DNA of 64,000 nucleotides from Daedaleopsis sinensis (taxonomy: Eukaryota > Basidiomycota > Agaricomycetes > Polyporales > Polyporaceae). The stretch spans positions 434,001 to 498,000 of the forward strand of contig CM066300.1 of assembly GCA_033807695.1 (NCBI GenBank). The letters run 5' to 3'. The notes under the pieces are model-generated. The model was not told the origin of the DNA and ran no database searches. It was given only the letters and a program-made list of their open reading frames with translations. The translations under genes and the position numbers were made by a program. Of this stretch, positions 14,588 through 27,050 are shown in pieces; positions within the stretch are counted from its first letter, which is position 1, and each line of letters begins with the position of its first letter.

Positions 14588-17227
14588 AGGTTCCCTCGTC
14601 ACTACGAGGGCGGAACAACGCGCTACATGCATGGGAGGGCATCACGAAACATGATCCTATACGTCCTCATGAAAGGGTGAAATTGACAGACGGCGGGATA
14701 TCGCCGTTCACGCTTGAGGGTGCGCTAATTGAATGGCCCTTACTAGTAGTCTTCGACAAAGCGCGTCAGACGAGCTACAGACCAAACTTGCTCACTTCCA
14801 CTGACCGTACGCCTCCGTACGCTCGGCGAGCAGAGACCCGGGCGGGAGTTCGCATTGCTGTGGCAGTGAGGCGGGTGAGATGGCCGAACTCGGAGAACGA
14901 TGCGGTTTGAATGCGGTGCACCATACGTAAAACTTCCCGCTACCCCCCGACACTGTAATAGGACATTACTGTCAGTTTCTCCTCGTGGTCGTCGGGACTT
15001 GGCGGAGACCGTGCGCCCTGCGCCGTCAATGAGTCGATGAATGTTAGACTGAAGTCCAGACTTGTCGTAAGAGGGCGTGCAGGGATACAAGCGCTGATGT
15101 TCCTTCGATGGGTCGGGGGAGTCAGCATGCCGCCTCGATGAACAGAACATGATATTTGGTTGTTCATCCACGGGCAAACAAGACCATAGTCGGGTGAGAG
15201 ATTGATGGATCTCATCTTCGGCCCGAAGCCAACTGGTTCCAGAGCGATGCACTGGCAATGCATGAAACTCGACATCACCCCAATTTGTGTAGGAAATGGG
15301 TAAGTTCATGGACATACGTCTGATTAGATGTTGAAGGTTCGCCGTGAACTGTGCAGCATCTGTGCTGGATTTGAAGCTCAAGCTACAAATAGCCTGGTTC
15401 CGACACTGAGAAACTCCGAGTCAGGTCAACAGTCGCCACCACAGAAACAATTGCCGTTGTTGGAGACTAAGGGCGGGTAGAAAGAGTAAAGCTTGTGAGT
15501 ATATTGTCTGAGAGCAGGTATAGCAGAACATAGCCCCGGAGAGGGCTGCCGGCAAGATGACGGTCAAGAATTGGCAAGGCGGCTTTGGAGACTGGCGGAT
15601 AAGCGCTGATGGCTGGTGTTCGGGCGCCTAAGCAGCCATATGCGTCATAGTAGGGCCGTGCGCGCGCCGCGAAGCTAGCTGCCTACACAGTCCGTTCTCG
15701 CGCCATGCCCAGCGCACTCGAGTTGTAGCTCATATCATAACCTAAGTGATGAGATGTTCTATCGAAGCCTCTGAAAAGTTGTTGCGACCACCTCTGCTAC
15801 CTCTCTGAGAGGGCTTCGCGTCCGGGGAGCAAAATTGCCTGCTTGTGAGGATACTAGATCGTCGAGTGCAAGGCTTAGCTACCGCGTAGCTCAAGATAGT
15901 CGTCGCAGTTGTGTCGCAGTGTAGTAGTTGTTCCATACTACATAAAGGGTAGCATAGACGCCGAAGAAAACATTTTACTTTTGTACCATCACCCTGGCGT
16001 CGACCAGTGAGACCCTCCGGCGTCCTCTTCTCATTCTGCGTCCTGTGATCAATCTATCTTGACGAATGAACTATCTATCAGTCTCTTTGCGTCCTTTCAA
16101 GTCGTCAAAACTTTGCCTGTTGTGTCGTGTCGATAGGCGCTCGTTGACGTGACAACGCGGCGAACCTCCTTCTCCCCCTCCCTTTTCTAGTCGAATAACC
16201 CTGACGCTGTCGAGAAATCTGGCAGGCCTACTGGACGCGTCAAGGCAACCATATACGTGGTGGAGGACCACCGCCTCTTCGTCACATGAGCGCCGGCCGA
16301 CTCGGAGCCCATTCACGTCGTACAGGCACCCAGCCTTACGAAGCCTTCTCGAACGCTAGTAGAGCTTTTTAGCGAGTGTCTAACACGCCGATTATCAGTA
16401 CGCATTCTCTTTCATTCCTTTATTCTACGATAGAGCATCCCTACGACCACATTCCACTTTTTCCACCCCTAATTCCTTCACAACAGACTTTCTATACCCT
16501 CGCACTTTTACAATGTGGCTCTCCCCGAAACAGATATGTTTATACATCTATATGAGATTGTGACCGTTACAGTATCCTATCTCGGGAGACCACTGAGCAT
16601 TCAGCGTCACCCACCGACAATCTCCGAGCCCTCATGAATGGCTCTCCTACCTCGAATTCCTTCTAAAGGCATAACTACACGCATCACAGTATCGCATAAA
16701 TCTGGGCCGCTCTGTTCACCGCCGAAGCTGTACGTGCCTCCTTTCAGTCTTGAATCACGGTTCTCTGTCAACAGGCGCTGTTGCATCCACATTTAATGAC
16801 AGTTGGGGAAGACTCGAGACCTTCAGAACGAAGTTCATCTCTCTATGTGAGTGATAGTCCTCGGCATTGTGTTTGCCGCTGATCTCGTGCACAGGTATCA
16901 GGACGGTACAGTTTGTACACCAACCGCGCGTTGTCCCCGTGCAGTGCACGCTGCCGAAACGGTGTGTATCCCATATTGTGTGCGGAGCTCTGAGCCTGGA
17001 AAGATGACTAACAGCAATGATACTATCTTGACCACAAACTGGTGTTCTACGCGTCTCATCGCCGCCCATAGGTTGCACCAGTTTCTGGTTCGTTGACCTA
17101 GTATCACGATGGCATGATATAAGGTTGACATCCCGACGCACGCTTGCGGTGTCTACGGTTGTGCCACTCTAGGTCGACAACAGTCTACGTCGGAAGCAAC
17201 CGTCAACCTGAGCTCACATCGACGGAG
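14588..17227. other. long gene-poor stretch
   Basis: 2.6 kb without a recognisable gene. The longest frame, minus strand 14743-15381 (about 212 codons), has no domain, no signal peptide and uneven composition, so I do not call it. A second minus-strand frame at 16755-17141 is likewise unsupported. I found no tRNA-like fold by eye. Confidence 0.45.
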
Positions 17228-17233
17228 TATATA
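17228..17233 (+). promoter_or_regulatory. TATA-like element upstream of the DUF7223-type gene
   Basis: TATATA followed by a pyrimidine-rich leader (CTCTCC repeats around 17286-17340), about 140 bp before the ATG at 17371. The CT-rich tract just before the start is typical of strongly expressed fungal genes. Confidence 0.45.
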
Positions 17234-17370
17234 TTGCTGTCCCCTTCCAAGGATGTCTGTCGACACGACTGACTTTCGCTTCGACTTCTCCTACTCTCCG
17301 CTCTCTCCTCCCCTTTGCTTCGCTCTCCTCTCTTTGTGCTCTATTTTCCACCCGTGATTCATCCTTGATC

Positions 17371-19107
17371 ATGGTGTACAATCCACTCTTTGTAGCTGCA
17401 CTCTTTTCTATCGCCGCGAACGCGGCCAACGATTGGTCCCAGCCCTGCCTAGGCAGCAGCTGTGACTGGGACATCACGACTGGTAGCGGGTCCGGAACGG
17501 TTCGCCTGGTCAGTACCTACCTTACTCTGTCGAGAGATGACGAGTCGCTCACACTCCTCCTCACACAGGTAGGGTCACAGACCGGGATTTCCGATCTGAC
17601 CGCAGCCGCCGGATGGCAGATCCTCGACTGCGACCCCGCGAGCGCGGAGCAGGAGATCCGTCTCGTCTGTGTCGATGCGGACAAAGGCTGCGACCACGTC
17701 ACGCAGAACGGCGCGGAAGGCACCGTCGTCCGTCTCCCGAACAGCTGCGGCCCGATGCCCTTCGCAGTCGTCTCCGGTATCCGGGAGCACGAGAACCAGA
17801 CGATCCCCGAAAGCACTCTCAAGCGCGTCAAGCGCGGGACGGACCCCACCGTCAAGGGCATCAAGCTCACCACGAATTTCACTGCCGTCGATCCGCAGCC
17901 GCACGGGAGCGTCAGTTTCTTCCTCATCGGCTCCTCTCTCCCTGGGGTTGCAGGCAACTTCACCGTCCCGCTCCCAGACGCCACTGCGCTCACAAAGCGT
18001 GCGCTCAGCAACTGGGCCGGGGAAGCCCTCATCAGCTTCGGGAAGTTCAACCACACGCTCCAGGGCTCGAGTCCGTTCAGCGTCGACAAGGCCGTGACCC
18101 TCTTCGACGAGACCTTCAACTGCCCGTCGACTGACCTCGGTGCCGCGTACAGCGGCGAAGCGAAGGTTGTCCTCGACGGCAAGGTCGACGGCCAAGTGAG
18201 CTATGGGGTGGTCGCTGCTGGTAGCGTCATCCCGCCGGAGCTGAAGGAGTTTGGGCTCTTCGTCGGGCTGGACTCAACAATCACCGGGACGCTCGGGCTC
18301 GACGCGACTGTGATCGTACGTCTCCTCTTTACATCACGAACTCGCCAAATCTAACTGCATTCGGACACACAGGGCTCGATCGCCTCTCCCCAGATCACCC
18401 TTTTCGAAGTGGGGCTCCCTGCGCTCGACATCCCCGCGATATTGAGCGTCGGCCCCACGTTCTCCGTGTACGCGCAGGCGACCGCGACGCTCGACGCGAA
18501 CCTCAACTTCGACGTCGGCCTCGCGTACACCATCGCCGGCGCGCAGCTCTTCTTCCCCCCGAGCACGAACCCCGCGCCCGGCGGCGGCGGCTTCACGCCC
18601 GGGGACGCGAGTCTCAAGCTCTCCGCCTCGCCCAACGTCACCTCGAACGGTCAGGTCGCCGCGCACCTCATCCCCACACTCTCGTTCGGGCTCAACGTCC
18701 TCGACGGCACCGCGCAGGCGAGCGTCCGGCTCGACGTCGACACGAACGCCGCGCTCGGCCTCTCGCTCGCCACAGTGGCCGACGTGGGCGCGGCGACGAA
18801 CGGCACCTCGGCGGACGAGGCGTTCGGCGGGTGCGTGGACGTGACGACCGGGCTGAACGTGCAGGCGGGCGCGGACGGGTCGCTGTTCGGCCTGTTCGAC
18901 GCGCACCCGACGGTGTCGCTGTTCAGCAAGACGTTCGACCTGTTCAAGAAGTGCTTCGGGAGCAGCCCTGCGCGCCGTGCGAGCGCTGGCTCCGCATTGG
19001 CGGGGCACCAGGCCGGGCTGTTGAAGAGAGACTCGCTGGGCTGTCCTACAAGTCTGCTAGGTGACGCTGTGTCGATTGCGGAAGAGACTGTTGCCGGTTC
19101 GAGGTGA
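17371..19107 (+). CDS. secreted DUF7223-type protein
   Basis: 539-aa secreted protein with signal MVYNPLFVAALFSIAANA. Three exons: 17371-17508, 17569-18315, 18373-19107; the first intron is exactly 60 bp and in frame, so unspliced reading also stays open. The mature start NDWSQPCLGSSCDWDI, the block AAGWQILDCDPASAEQEIRL, the segment LFEVGLPALDIPAILSVGPT and the late FDLFKKCFG match an Agaricomycete family I know as DUF7223. Cysteines and N-glycosylation sites (NQT, NFT, NHT) fit an extracellular beta-rich protein. No catalytic motif is visible. The last codons run SLLGDAVSIAEETVAGSR and a stop; a GT at the stop leaves a small chance of another exon. Function in the family is unknown; cell-wall or surface roles are plausible only. 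Confidence 0.82.
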
Positions 19108-19454
19108 GTATCGTTTTTGGCTGTCTGTTCCGTGTGTGAGCTCTGATCGATCGCCTTTGCCTCTGCGTTCTACTACTAGCTTGCTGTAAATTTCTGCATT
19201 CGCTGCTATTCTCTCAGGTGGTCTCCGTCGACATAGAAGCATAGACACTTTCGGCCTCATTACCTTTCCACGGACACACAATACGCTTTGCGGGCCGGGA
19301 AATTGCGTTAGCCATTTCAATACCGGTCGAGCCATACACACATGGGCCCTAGTATGCTAAGGAATAGGCCAGGGTAATAGAATGGTCTTGAACAAAGGAG
19401 TTGAATTTGAGCCCAAACAATGAGGCTTTGCTTTTGAGAGGATTTACATTTACA
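19108..19454. other. intergenic between convergent genes
   Basis: Shared 3' region of the DUF7223-type gene and the Zn2Cys6 regulator. Nothing else recognised. Confidence 0.5.
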
Positions 19455-21333
19455 TTACTGCAAGTACATCTCTCCGATCCTCCTCGCGACTTCCGCATTT
19501 TCCGAACGAGCCAAAACGGGCTCGGACAAGCCCGCACGTCCCTGCACGATGCTGTCCCACGCGTGCCACGGAGGCTGCACGCCCTCGCCGGGACCCAAGT
19601 CCACGTCCATCTCCATCTCCATGGAGTACATGTCCGCCATGGCGCCCGCCCCGTCCCCCATCGGGTACGCATACTCATACTCGAACCCAGCGTCCACGAA
19701 TGTCTGCCCGAACGCGCCCGCGTACAGAGGCGCCGCGCCGAACGCGCCGAGGGTGTGGTCGAACGGCAACAAGTCGTCCTCGGGCGAGTACATGGCGGAT
19801 GCGTGTGCGTGTGCAAATGTGTGCAGGTGAAGGTTCGCGTCTGCGGGGATGGGGGTGGGGACGTGGAGGAAGAGGTGGGGGAGGTCGCTCATCACGGACG
19901 CGGGAGATTCCGAGTCGGGGAGCGAGGGCGGGGTGGAGCCGTCCGAGGAGGACGAGCAGGAGTGCGCGCGGGCCGGAGAGTACGCGAAGGGCTCGGACGC
20001 GGACGCGTCATATGAGAGGTTGAAGTACGTGGACGGGTCTACGTTTGGCTGCGATTGGAGCGACGCCGATGAAGACGCGGTGCTACACACGGGAAGTGTT
20101 TAGCGGGGCTGCAGGAGAGCATGGGGGAGAGCAGACGTACGAATCAGATCCGTGCACGACATCCGCGGTGCGCGAATACGGGTCGACAAGGCGCGCAGGG
20201 AGTGACGTCGGGCGCGCACCCCGTCGGCCACTGCGCACCGCCATCTCGAACCTGGGTGCATGTTCTGGCTCGGGCTTCGCAAGAGCCTCCTGTCGGGCCG
20301 CAGCGCGGAACGTGAACTCGACGTTCCGCGCGTATTCACCCGCGATAAGGCCGGGGTCGCGTAGCCCTGCGAAGCTCATCGACGGCGGGCGTGAACGGCG
20401 TCCGGATCCATGCGCCGCTGCATGCTCAGCCCGAGCAGAAGACGATGAAGACTGTCCGCTAGCGCTGGCAGTAGCGGAAATTTTAGATGCGCGCGGGCGG
20501 CGGGCTGGTGGCGAACCGTCCGAAGCGACGTCGAGGTCCAGAACGCGAGGTTCGTGGTCATGAGAGGAGGATGACTGGGAGCTAGAGCTAGCGGTTGATT
20601 CGGACGACATGGAAGAACCGGAGGACACGGAAAACCCGCGGCGACGGTGTAGCCCCCCTGGATAAACTTTGTGCTCGTTGTCGTCGGTTGCCTCGCCGTC
20701 AACTGCGTCGGCACTTTTCCTCTTGTTCGGCCCGCGCACGTTACGCTCGCCATAACTGCAGACGAGGTTACGCATGAAGCAGCGCTTGCAGCGCGCATGG
20801 CCGCTACACTACTCCGACAACGCCTCCGTCAGTCCACGTTGCGTGTATTGTACAACCACAAAACGACGCACCTTTGCTTTCCGCTTGCGACAAGCCTCAC
20901 ACGCGTGCTGCGTGCGCAACCGCTGTTGCTGCACGACCGGCTGGAAGTCGCCCGTAGCCGGGTCGAGCGCGCCCGCGAGGCCGCCGAGCCCTGGCGCAGT
21001 GGGCCGCGCGAGGCTCTGCGCGACCGCACGCTGGACCTGCGAGGTATGCGTCGAGTCAATGACTTGCTGCAGGTTCTGCAGGACCACCGCGCTCCGGGCA
21101 GGGTCAAAGATTGCGGCGGGCGGAGCGGCGTATGTGTGCGGCGGGCCGCACGGGGCGGGCCTGAGTCTGCTGTGGTCAGCGAGGGCGGCGTAGTGCTGTG
21201 TGAGAGTGTGCGGGTCGTGCGGGTAGGGATAGGGGAAGTTTTCGTGTTGGAGGTGGGAGGGTGGGAGGGCGGCCTGCGCTTGGCGGAGGCCCACCGAGAT
21301 CGCATACTCGTACGCCTGTTGCGGGGTGGACAT
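19455..21333 (-). CDS. Zn(II)2Cys6 transcription factor
   Basis: Fungal binuclear-cluster DNA-binding regulator, 585 aa. Exons 21333-20872, 20808-20141 and 20082-19455 keep phase at both junctions. The cluster is CEACRKRKAK + CSGHARCKRCFMRNLVC, and the first intron falls between Lys and the third Cys. Spacing C-x2-C-x6-C-x5-C-x2-C-x6-C is canonical, and GERNVRGPNKRKS is the basic linker. Unusually, the zinc cluster lies about 150 residues into the protein, after a Gln/Pro/Ala-rich leader, instead of near the N-terminus. The rest is Ser-rich and disordered with acidic stretches (MEMEMDVDLGPGE) that could act as an activation domain. No fungal-specific transcription-factor middle homology region is visible. 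Targets unknown; it is convergent with the secreted-protein gene at 17371. Confidence 0.87.
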
Positions 21334-24078
21334 GTTGAGTAGGGCGGTTGGGTGCGTTACGTCGCATCATAGCCTACAACTATATGTATATCAGCCCAGC
21401 GCACACTGTTCGAACGAGAGGAGCGTAGTCCGGTGGTTACATCCATTCAAGCGCAACAGAGACGCAGGCCTTCGGCTCCCGCGAGCCCCGACAGATCAAG
21501 ATTTGACAGTTAAATGAGGGTGAGCGTGTCGATCGGGTGCACCAATTGAGCACGTGCATAGAGTTGCGATTGGGGTCATCGCAGACCGGGCGGATCGGAC
21601 GACGGTGAGCTGCGTCACCGCACCATCATAGGGCATTCGAGTGCTAGGGTTCGGAGTTGTCGTCTACGAGTCTCGTGTCCGGCGTAAACAATGCGTAGAG
21701 ACGTTGAGAGAAATCAATTCTCCGGGTCGATGGCCCGGGGAGTCCCTGTATAAACAATCATTAATCAGGCCTCAGGGAGAAATAAATGTGACACGAAAGT
21801 TAACCTTCGTTGCCACCTACTACTTCTGCTTTGGCAGGCGGAAGACGGTGTTAGCCTTGAGTATCAGCGTGCCGAATCCTATCATCTCATACTACTAGCA
21901 TATGGTTGTGTCACTGCGTACCAATCTTCTCCGATGTTTACTAGGTCGAGCTCGGTGTCATAGGCGGCGCGTTCGACCGTTGTGAATCGGCCTGACGGCG
22001 GAAAAGGCCGAGTTAGCCGACTCCGAGGGCACTGCGGAAGCACTGGTGCCACCCAGCGATCTGTGCACTCGAACCGCGACGCGAGCGGACTCGGACGGTT
22101 CCTGAAGAACCCCAGGGTCGTAACAATAACTCGTGACTCGTACAGCTGTTGGGACTTCCTTTGCCAAGATTGAATGGCTGATGAATGTCGTTCGGTAGTC
22201 ACGCGGCCGGTTGCCAGTATGTGCACACGGCGGCCGCGGTGGACTGTGGACTGCTAGCACGACGGTTGTGCCTTTGCGTCTTGGCGCTACTTGTCCTAGT
22301 CGGTCAAGCCGCCGCCGGGCGAACCTCGATCATGCTCCTGTTCTCGGGTTTTGCCCCTCTTCTGAGGGGAACGTCTGCCCCGCCCCATGGAGACGGTCTC
22401 ATGGGCTTTCCGAGTCGCCGGCCCTGCAGTGAAGTCTGAGCGCTGACCGTTAGGTTAGTAGCGTCGAACGGGGTGGTCTGTTTTCTGTATAGGCTCTCCC
22501 GAACCCGCGAGTTAGATCCTTTACTCATCATCGGCGCGCCTATACCGACCCATAGCGCTTCGGTCCACATTGTCATCGACCATCGCCGCATTGCAACTGC
22601 GACTGCCTTTAGCCGAGTCAAGTTCGGAATATGACGAGGATTCAACGCGTGGACGCACCGGATGCATGCGCTATGGATTGACCTGCCAAGGTGGGGGCGA
22701 AAGAGCCGAGATGCCCGATGCTTCCGAGTCGTCGGGTTGTCTCTGCCCCTGGGAGAGAGGGCTTAGCACGCTCTGTCTGGCTAGCCGTGCACTCGAAGCG
22801 CGATTTGGGCGGACTCCTCCTACTCCTGAGGTCGTTGGAACAGCCAGAGGGATCGACACAGCCCACCGACCTTCCATCGCAGACTTGCTCGTACGCCGAC
22901 CGTTGCTTGCATCTTGACCAAACCTGCATGAGCGTGGACACCGACATGATGATGCTCTTCTCGTCAAACTGGCCACCGCTCGCCAGCCCGGGCAATTTCG
23001 ACGGCAATGTCGTGCGCACTACGCACCGTTTCGAACATACCCGGGTCGTTTTTCTCCGGACCCGGGGCGCAGACCAGGCCGGAGCAGGGTACGCCGCCTG
23101 CGCCCTGCGTCCTGGCGCGTGGACGGTGGAGCCCGCTGAGCCCGAGCGGTGCGATCTTGAGATCGTGGCTAAGGGATCGTCACTTGCGGAGCCGGGGCCC
23201 CAGATTCCGGGGAGGCTCTAAGGTCGAGGTCGAGGTCGATCCGCATCGAGATATACAGGGGCGTAGGCAGCAGGGTTATGTCTCCCTCTCCTTGGAGCGG
23301 AGAGCTCGGGTGCTAACTAGTTGGTACTAGGAGCACCGGGAGTGTGCATGCGAGAGTCATACACATCAGTATCACTTGGTACTATGGAAGATTCCGAGGG
23401 TGGGGTACGTGCCTCTAGCCCTCTGAGCAGGCGTAGTACCTATACGCTCGCAGCATCTAGCTATGCATATGCATGCGAACGTTAACCCAAACAGGCGGAT
23501 TGCATTATAGGGGGACTTGTGGAGGCTTGGCAAACGCCACAGTTCGGATGAGGACGAAGCATCTAGATTTTGGTTGCGCACGCCCGTGATCCCCGAGGGC
23601 AAGGCACATTAGTCACACTATTAGTCACTATACACCTGGAGGTGGCAACACGGTTAACCACTATGACGACACTAATTGGACCGATGATACGCACCAGGTG
23701 GTACTGAGTACTGAGTACTGAGTGCTAACTATTACCGACTGGTCGAAGTCCCCTGACCTCGAGCTCACTGCGGCGAAGAATGTTTACTGAAGCTGAAAAT
23801 GGGCGTGAGCGACGAAGGCTAGACGTAAACGGACCCTCGCACCTTTCGTACAGCCGAAGCACCCTCCACGACGCACGCGCACGCCAGCGAGCATAACCCA
23901 GAAAAGACAGATATGATACACCCTGGTGAGTAAGCGCTACAGAGGTCGTGATAGCATTAAGTACAGCAATAGATATAGCACCGAGCGCCATCGCTCTCAT
24001 AACCCGCGGGCCCCCGTCCCGTACGCGTACCGGTCGTGTATAACGTGATAACTTATAAGCATAAGCAGAGAGCGCGCC
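21334..24078. other. long gene-free stretch with decayed sequence
   Basis: 2.7 kb without a supportable gene. Open frames on both strands at 22.0-23.2 kb are GC-rich but contain no domain. A short similar block occurs at about 22066-22140 and 22791-22850 (shared core GTGCACTCGAA..CGCGA, then GCGGACTC), which suggests an old duplicated or interspersed repeat. I cannot assign it to an element family. Confidence 0.4.
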
Positions 24079-25302
24079 TTAATGGCGGCTGCTGCCGTGC
24101 AGGAGGCGGGCCATGACCCGGCTGAGGTGCCGTGGGCGGAGCGCGCTGCCGTCCGTCGAGTTGGAGGCGGCCCGCTTCTTGAGGTGGCACTGCGCCGAGC
24201 CCGACGCGCCCTTCGTGGAGCCAGTGGCAGCGGGAGAAGAGGAAGAGCTCGTCGCTGATGCGTTCCCGTTGCTGCCCTTGCCCGTCGGAGAGCCGGACGC
24301 AGCGGGGAACGTCGCGCTCGCAGTGACGGGCGCACCGGTCGCGCCGTCGGTCGCCGCGAGGTTGGAGAGCGGGGGCCCGGGGAAGACGTACTTGGAGTCG
24401 GAGTCGAAGACGGAGGGGTCGAAGATGCCCGGGTCGCTGTCGCTGTAGCCCCCGGGGAACTTCACGGTCTCGTCCGCGCTGGGCGAGCCGCTGCCGCTGC
24501 CCCCAACGCGCACCTGCGTGCAGGACGGGTAGAACTCCGCGCCGCCTTTGCTGACGGCGAGGTGGAGCGCGATGATCTCGTGGCGGATGAGGTAGTCGCC
24601 GGGCGCGAGGTCGGCGGGGAGGGTGAGCGAGTAGGAGTCGCCCTTCATGAGGTCGGCCTGGACCCATGTCGAGTCATCGTTCGGCTTCTTGCCCGCCTCG
24701 TCGATCTTGAACCACTCCGCGTTGTGGTCGTCGAACTTGTCGCATGTCGTCGACCCGCAGGAGGCCATGTAAGTCATCAGGGGGCCGGTGTTGTGCGGCC
24801 ACTGTATTTGCGAGATTAAGACACAGAGAGGGATAAAACGAAAGGTTTACGCACGTTCTGACCGCCTCCGGCCATCCACTGGAACGAAACCTTGCTGCCA
24901 GGGTTGGCAGGGACGACCAGCTCCGCAGGCTTCGCATTGAGACCACAGAACAGGTCTGGGTTGCTGGCACCCTTGACGGGGCCGTTGTCGCTTATGATAC
25001 GGATGGGGCTGGCGCCTGGAAAGAGGTTAAAGGTCAGCTAAGGCTCAGTGTTCTCCGCGTCGCGATGCCCCTCCCGGTCCACCCTTAGAAGCTCGTGATT
25101 GTCCTTCCATTCGTACGACAGCAGACGCATGGTGGACGGGCGCATGGATTTGCTGCGCATCAAAGAAGGTGGACTCACCCTTGTTCTGACCCGGGGGGTT
25201 CCCTGCATACGCCTTTCCGTCAATCACGACTTCGCTCACGAAGCCATGTGCGGCGACAAGGGGGAGCGCAGCAAGTGCGGCCAAAATCGAAAGGTTCTTC
25301 AT
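24079..25302 (-). CDS. AA9 lytic polysaccharide monooxygenase
   Basis: Copper-dependent LPMO (formerly GH61) that cleaves cellulose oxidatively outside the cell. Three exons: 25302-25179, 25015-24855, 24801-24079, phases 1 and 0 consistent; 335 aa. The signal peptide ends ...LPLVAA so the mature protein starts with His19 (HGFVSEVVIDGKAY), the first ligand of the histidine brace. The second ligand is in WPHNTGPLMTYMASC, and the axial Tyr is in GGAEFYPSCTQVRVGG. Here Glu stands where many AA9s have Gln before Phe-Tyr. YLIRHEIIALHLA is the conserved strand before it. The C-terminus is a ~110-residue Ser/Gly/Ala-rich extension without a CBM1. Intron 1 is 163 bp, longer than most here. The GMC enzymes in this window could supply electrons or H2O2 to it; that link is inference. 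Confidence 0.93.
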
Positions 25303-25465
25303 CGTAGTCGGGGTGAAGTCGGAGTAGTCGAGGTCGTTGAAAAGCTAGAAGAAGCTCGAGGCTGAAAGCAAGCTAGAATGTGGTGAAGGATCGTGGTCGG
25401 GGGCTCGTCAAGAGGCTCGTGAGGATTATCCGGAATGTAGGACACTTCCCGGACGAAGACGAGCC

Positions 25466-25471
25466 TTTATA
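25466..25471 (-). promoter_or_regulatory. TATA box of the AA9 gene
   Basis: TATAAA on the minus strand about 165 bp upstream of the ATG at 25302, within a GA-rich leader on the plus strand (CT-rich on the coding strand). Confidence 0.5.
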
Positions 25472-26879
25472 GAGGAAGGAGGGGGCAGACAATGCTGTCG
25501 GACTCCAAAGTCAAAACCTATTGTTTGCGTCTCCAATCAACGCCCACTCCCACATGTCGGTAATCAATTATTACGCTACTCCGCTAAAGCTCCGACGGGT
25601 CTGGCGCATCGGAGCTGTCTCGGCACGTTCGGCAAGTTTCGGAGTTCAAACGCGCAGGCCTGAGCGCTTCTGCTGGGTCTTTTGTTATCCCAAACGCATT
25701 CTGTCCTGCCTCGTCCAGCTCACGGTCCGTGTGACTTGCCTCCAGTTTACCTCCCACCTTTCGCGTTCCAAACAAACCGGCTCCGCGAGCGCCACTAAAA
25801 TGTTTTACGTGCGTCGCGTCTTTTGGAAAGCAACGGGATTTGCTGACCCGTCAAAGAGAATAACAATAGCCCGGCACTAGCGCTAGCCTTGACCGACAAT
25901 TGGCGGCGTTCCTTCGTTCTCAACAGCATCGGTTGCGGATAACAGGCTTCGAACACCCCGGTAAGTGGGCCACAACACTACTACAAGGGTTCTACGTTCT
26001 TCGATTCGGGAACTTTAAATGTAGACAAGATGTAACGCTTTTCTGAGGTGAGCGAACAATGCCCTCGTTACTGTGATATTCCTGAGCTCTGTCGCTTTAA
26101 CAAAAAAAAGGATTAAGCTAACGTTCGAACGGCCAGAAACAAAGCGAGCAATCGTAAAGGGCCGACTGCTATCGAGTACGGCTTTGCATGTACATATACT
26201 CACAGTGGTACGTGTAGACTTCACCGGTCCATCGCCAAAGCCTACACCCGTCTCGGACATGAAATGTCGATCGATATCAACTGCGCAACTGCGCCGTCCG
26301 AGGGTCACACACGCTTATCCCAACTCCGAACCGAAGAGTTCTCATGCACCTTCGCCTCTTCATCCTACCGCTACCCGGAAGCAGTTCGAACTTCGAAGTC
26401 TCAGGCACGGGGCTCGGTCGATCGGTCGTCCATCCAATTTTGGTACTGGCAAAAGGAACGACAGGTCGTATCAAGTGGTCTCTTCGGAGTATACCGCTGT
26501 TTGCCCCTCCTCCGCGTGTACACCGGTTCTCTGCTTCATATGCGACCGTCGAATTTCATCGACCAAGCACACTCGATCACAGCCCCAGCACCGCGCACGG
26601 AATGCCCTTCGGCCGCGTGTCTTCTGACTCCGCCTCCGGGTCTCATGCCTCGGTCTTTCTCATTCCCTGCGCTCCCGAGCTGGGGCTCCATTGCTGTGTC
26701 CTGCGCCGCCATAGTAGACCAAGCATTCCAACGCCTATTGGACGTCGGTCTGCTAAACTAGCGGGCGACATACCGGACAGGTGCCCGTCGCCCACGCCGG
26801 TCACCTCATACTATGTCGCCGACCCTTTATTGACTCGCTCGCTCACCGCACACCCACGGCTACCGCTCTTGGTCACACT
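25472..26879. other. intergenic; open frames without support
   Basis: Contains the upstream region of the AA9 gene. Overlapping plus-strand frames at 26073-26760 and 26344-27165 have no domain, start context or splice logic. Only the 3' part after about 26880 shows similarity to a neighbouring gene family (listed separately). Confidence 0.4.
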
Positions 26880-27050
26880 ATCCCTCTCGCGATGGCCACG
26901 CGCTGGAACGGATGCGGCTTCTTTGTTACTCTGGCCGCTCCTTCTCATCCAGCGGATGCTCCTGGCCAGACTGTTGTTCGGAGACTTGCTGCACGCCCCA
27001 CGGGCACCGGCATTCGTGGTACGCACGGCAAGAGTATGTCGTTCGTCAAG
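26880..27050 (+). pseudogene. decayed relic of the ~340-aa array family
   Basis: DNA at about 26881-27025 aligns by eye with the last exon of the gene at 27855-29163 (around 28902-29040): the CCATGGCC-type start, CGCTGG, then CTCATCCAGCGGATGCTCCT against CTCCAGCGGCTGCTCCTAG. In protein terms AMATRWNG corresponds to AMAARWSG in one frame, while LLLIQRMLLARLLFGDLL corresponds to the NLLQRLLLAGLFVADVL stretch in another, so at least one frameshift separates them. The family hallmark R-Q-H is degraded. No 5' part of the gene is recognisable upstream. I read this as the remains of a further family member at the edge of the array. Confidence 0.5.

Noticed and set aside
14743..15381. 212-codon minus-strand frame in a gene-poor stretch
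   Set aside because: No domain, signal peptide or splice pattern, and composition varies along its length; kept only as a note.
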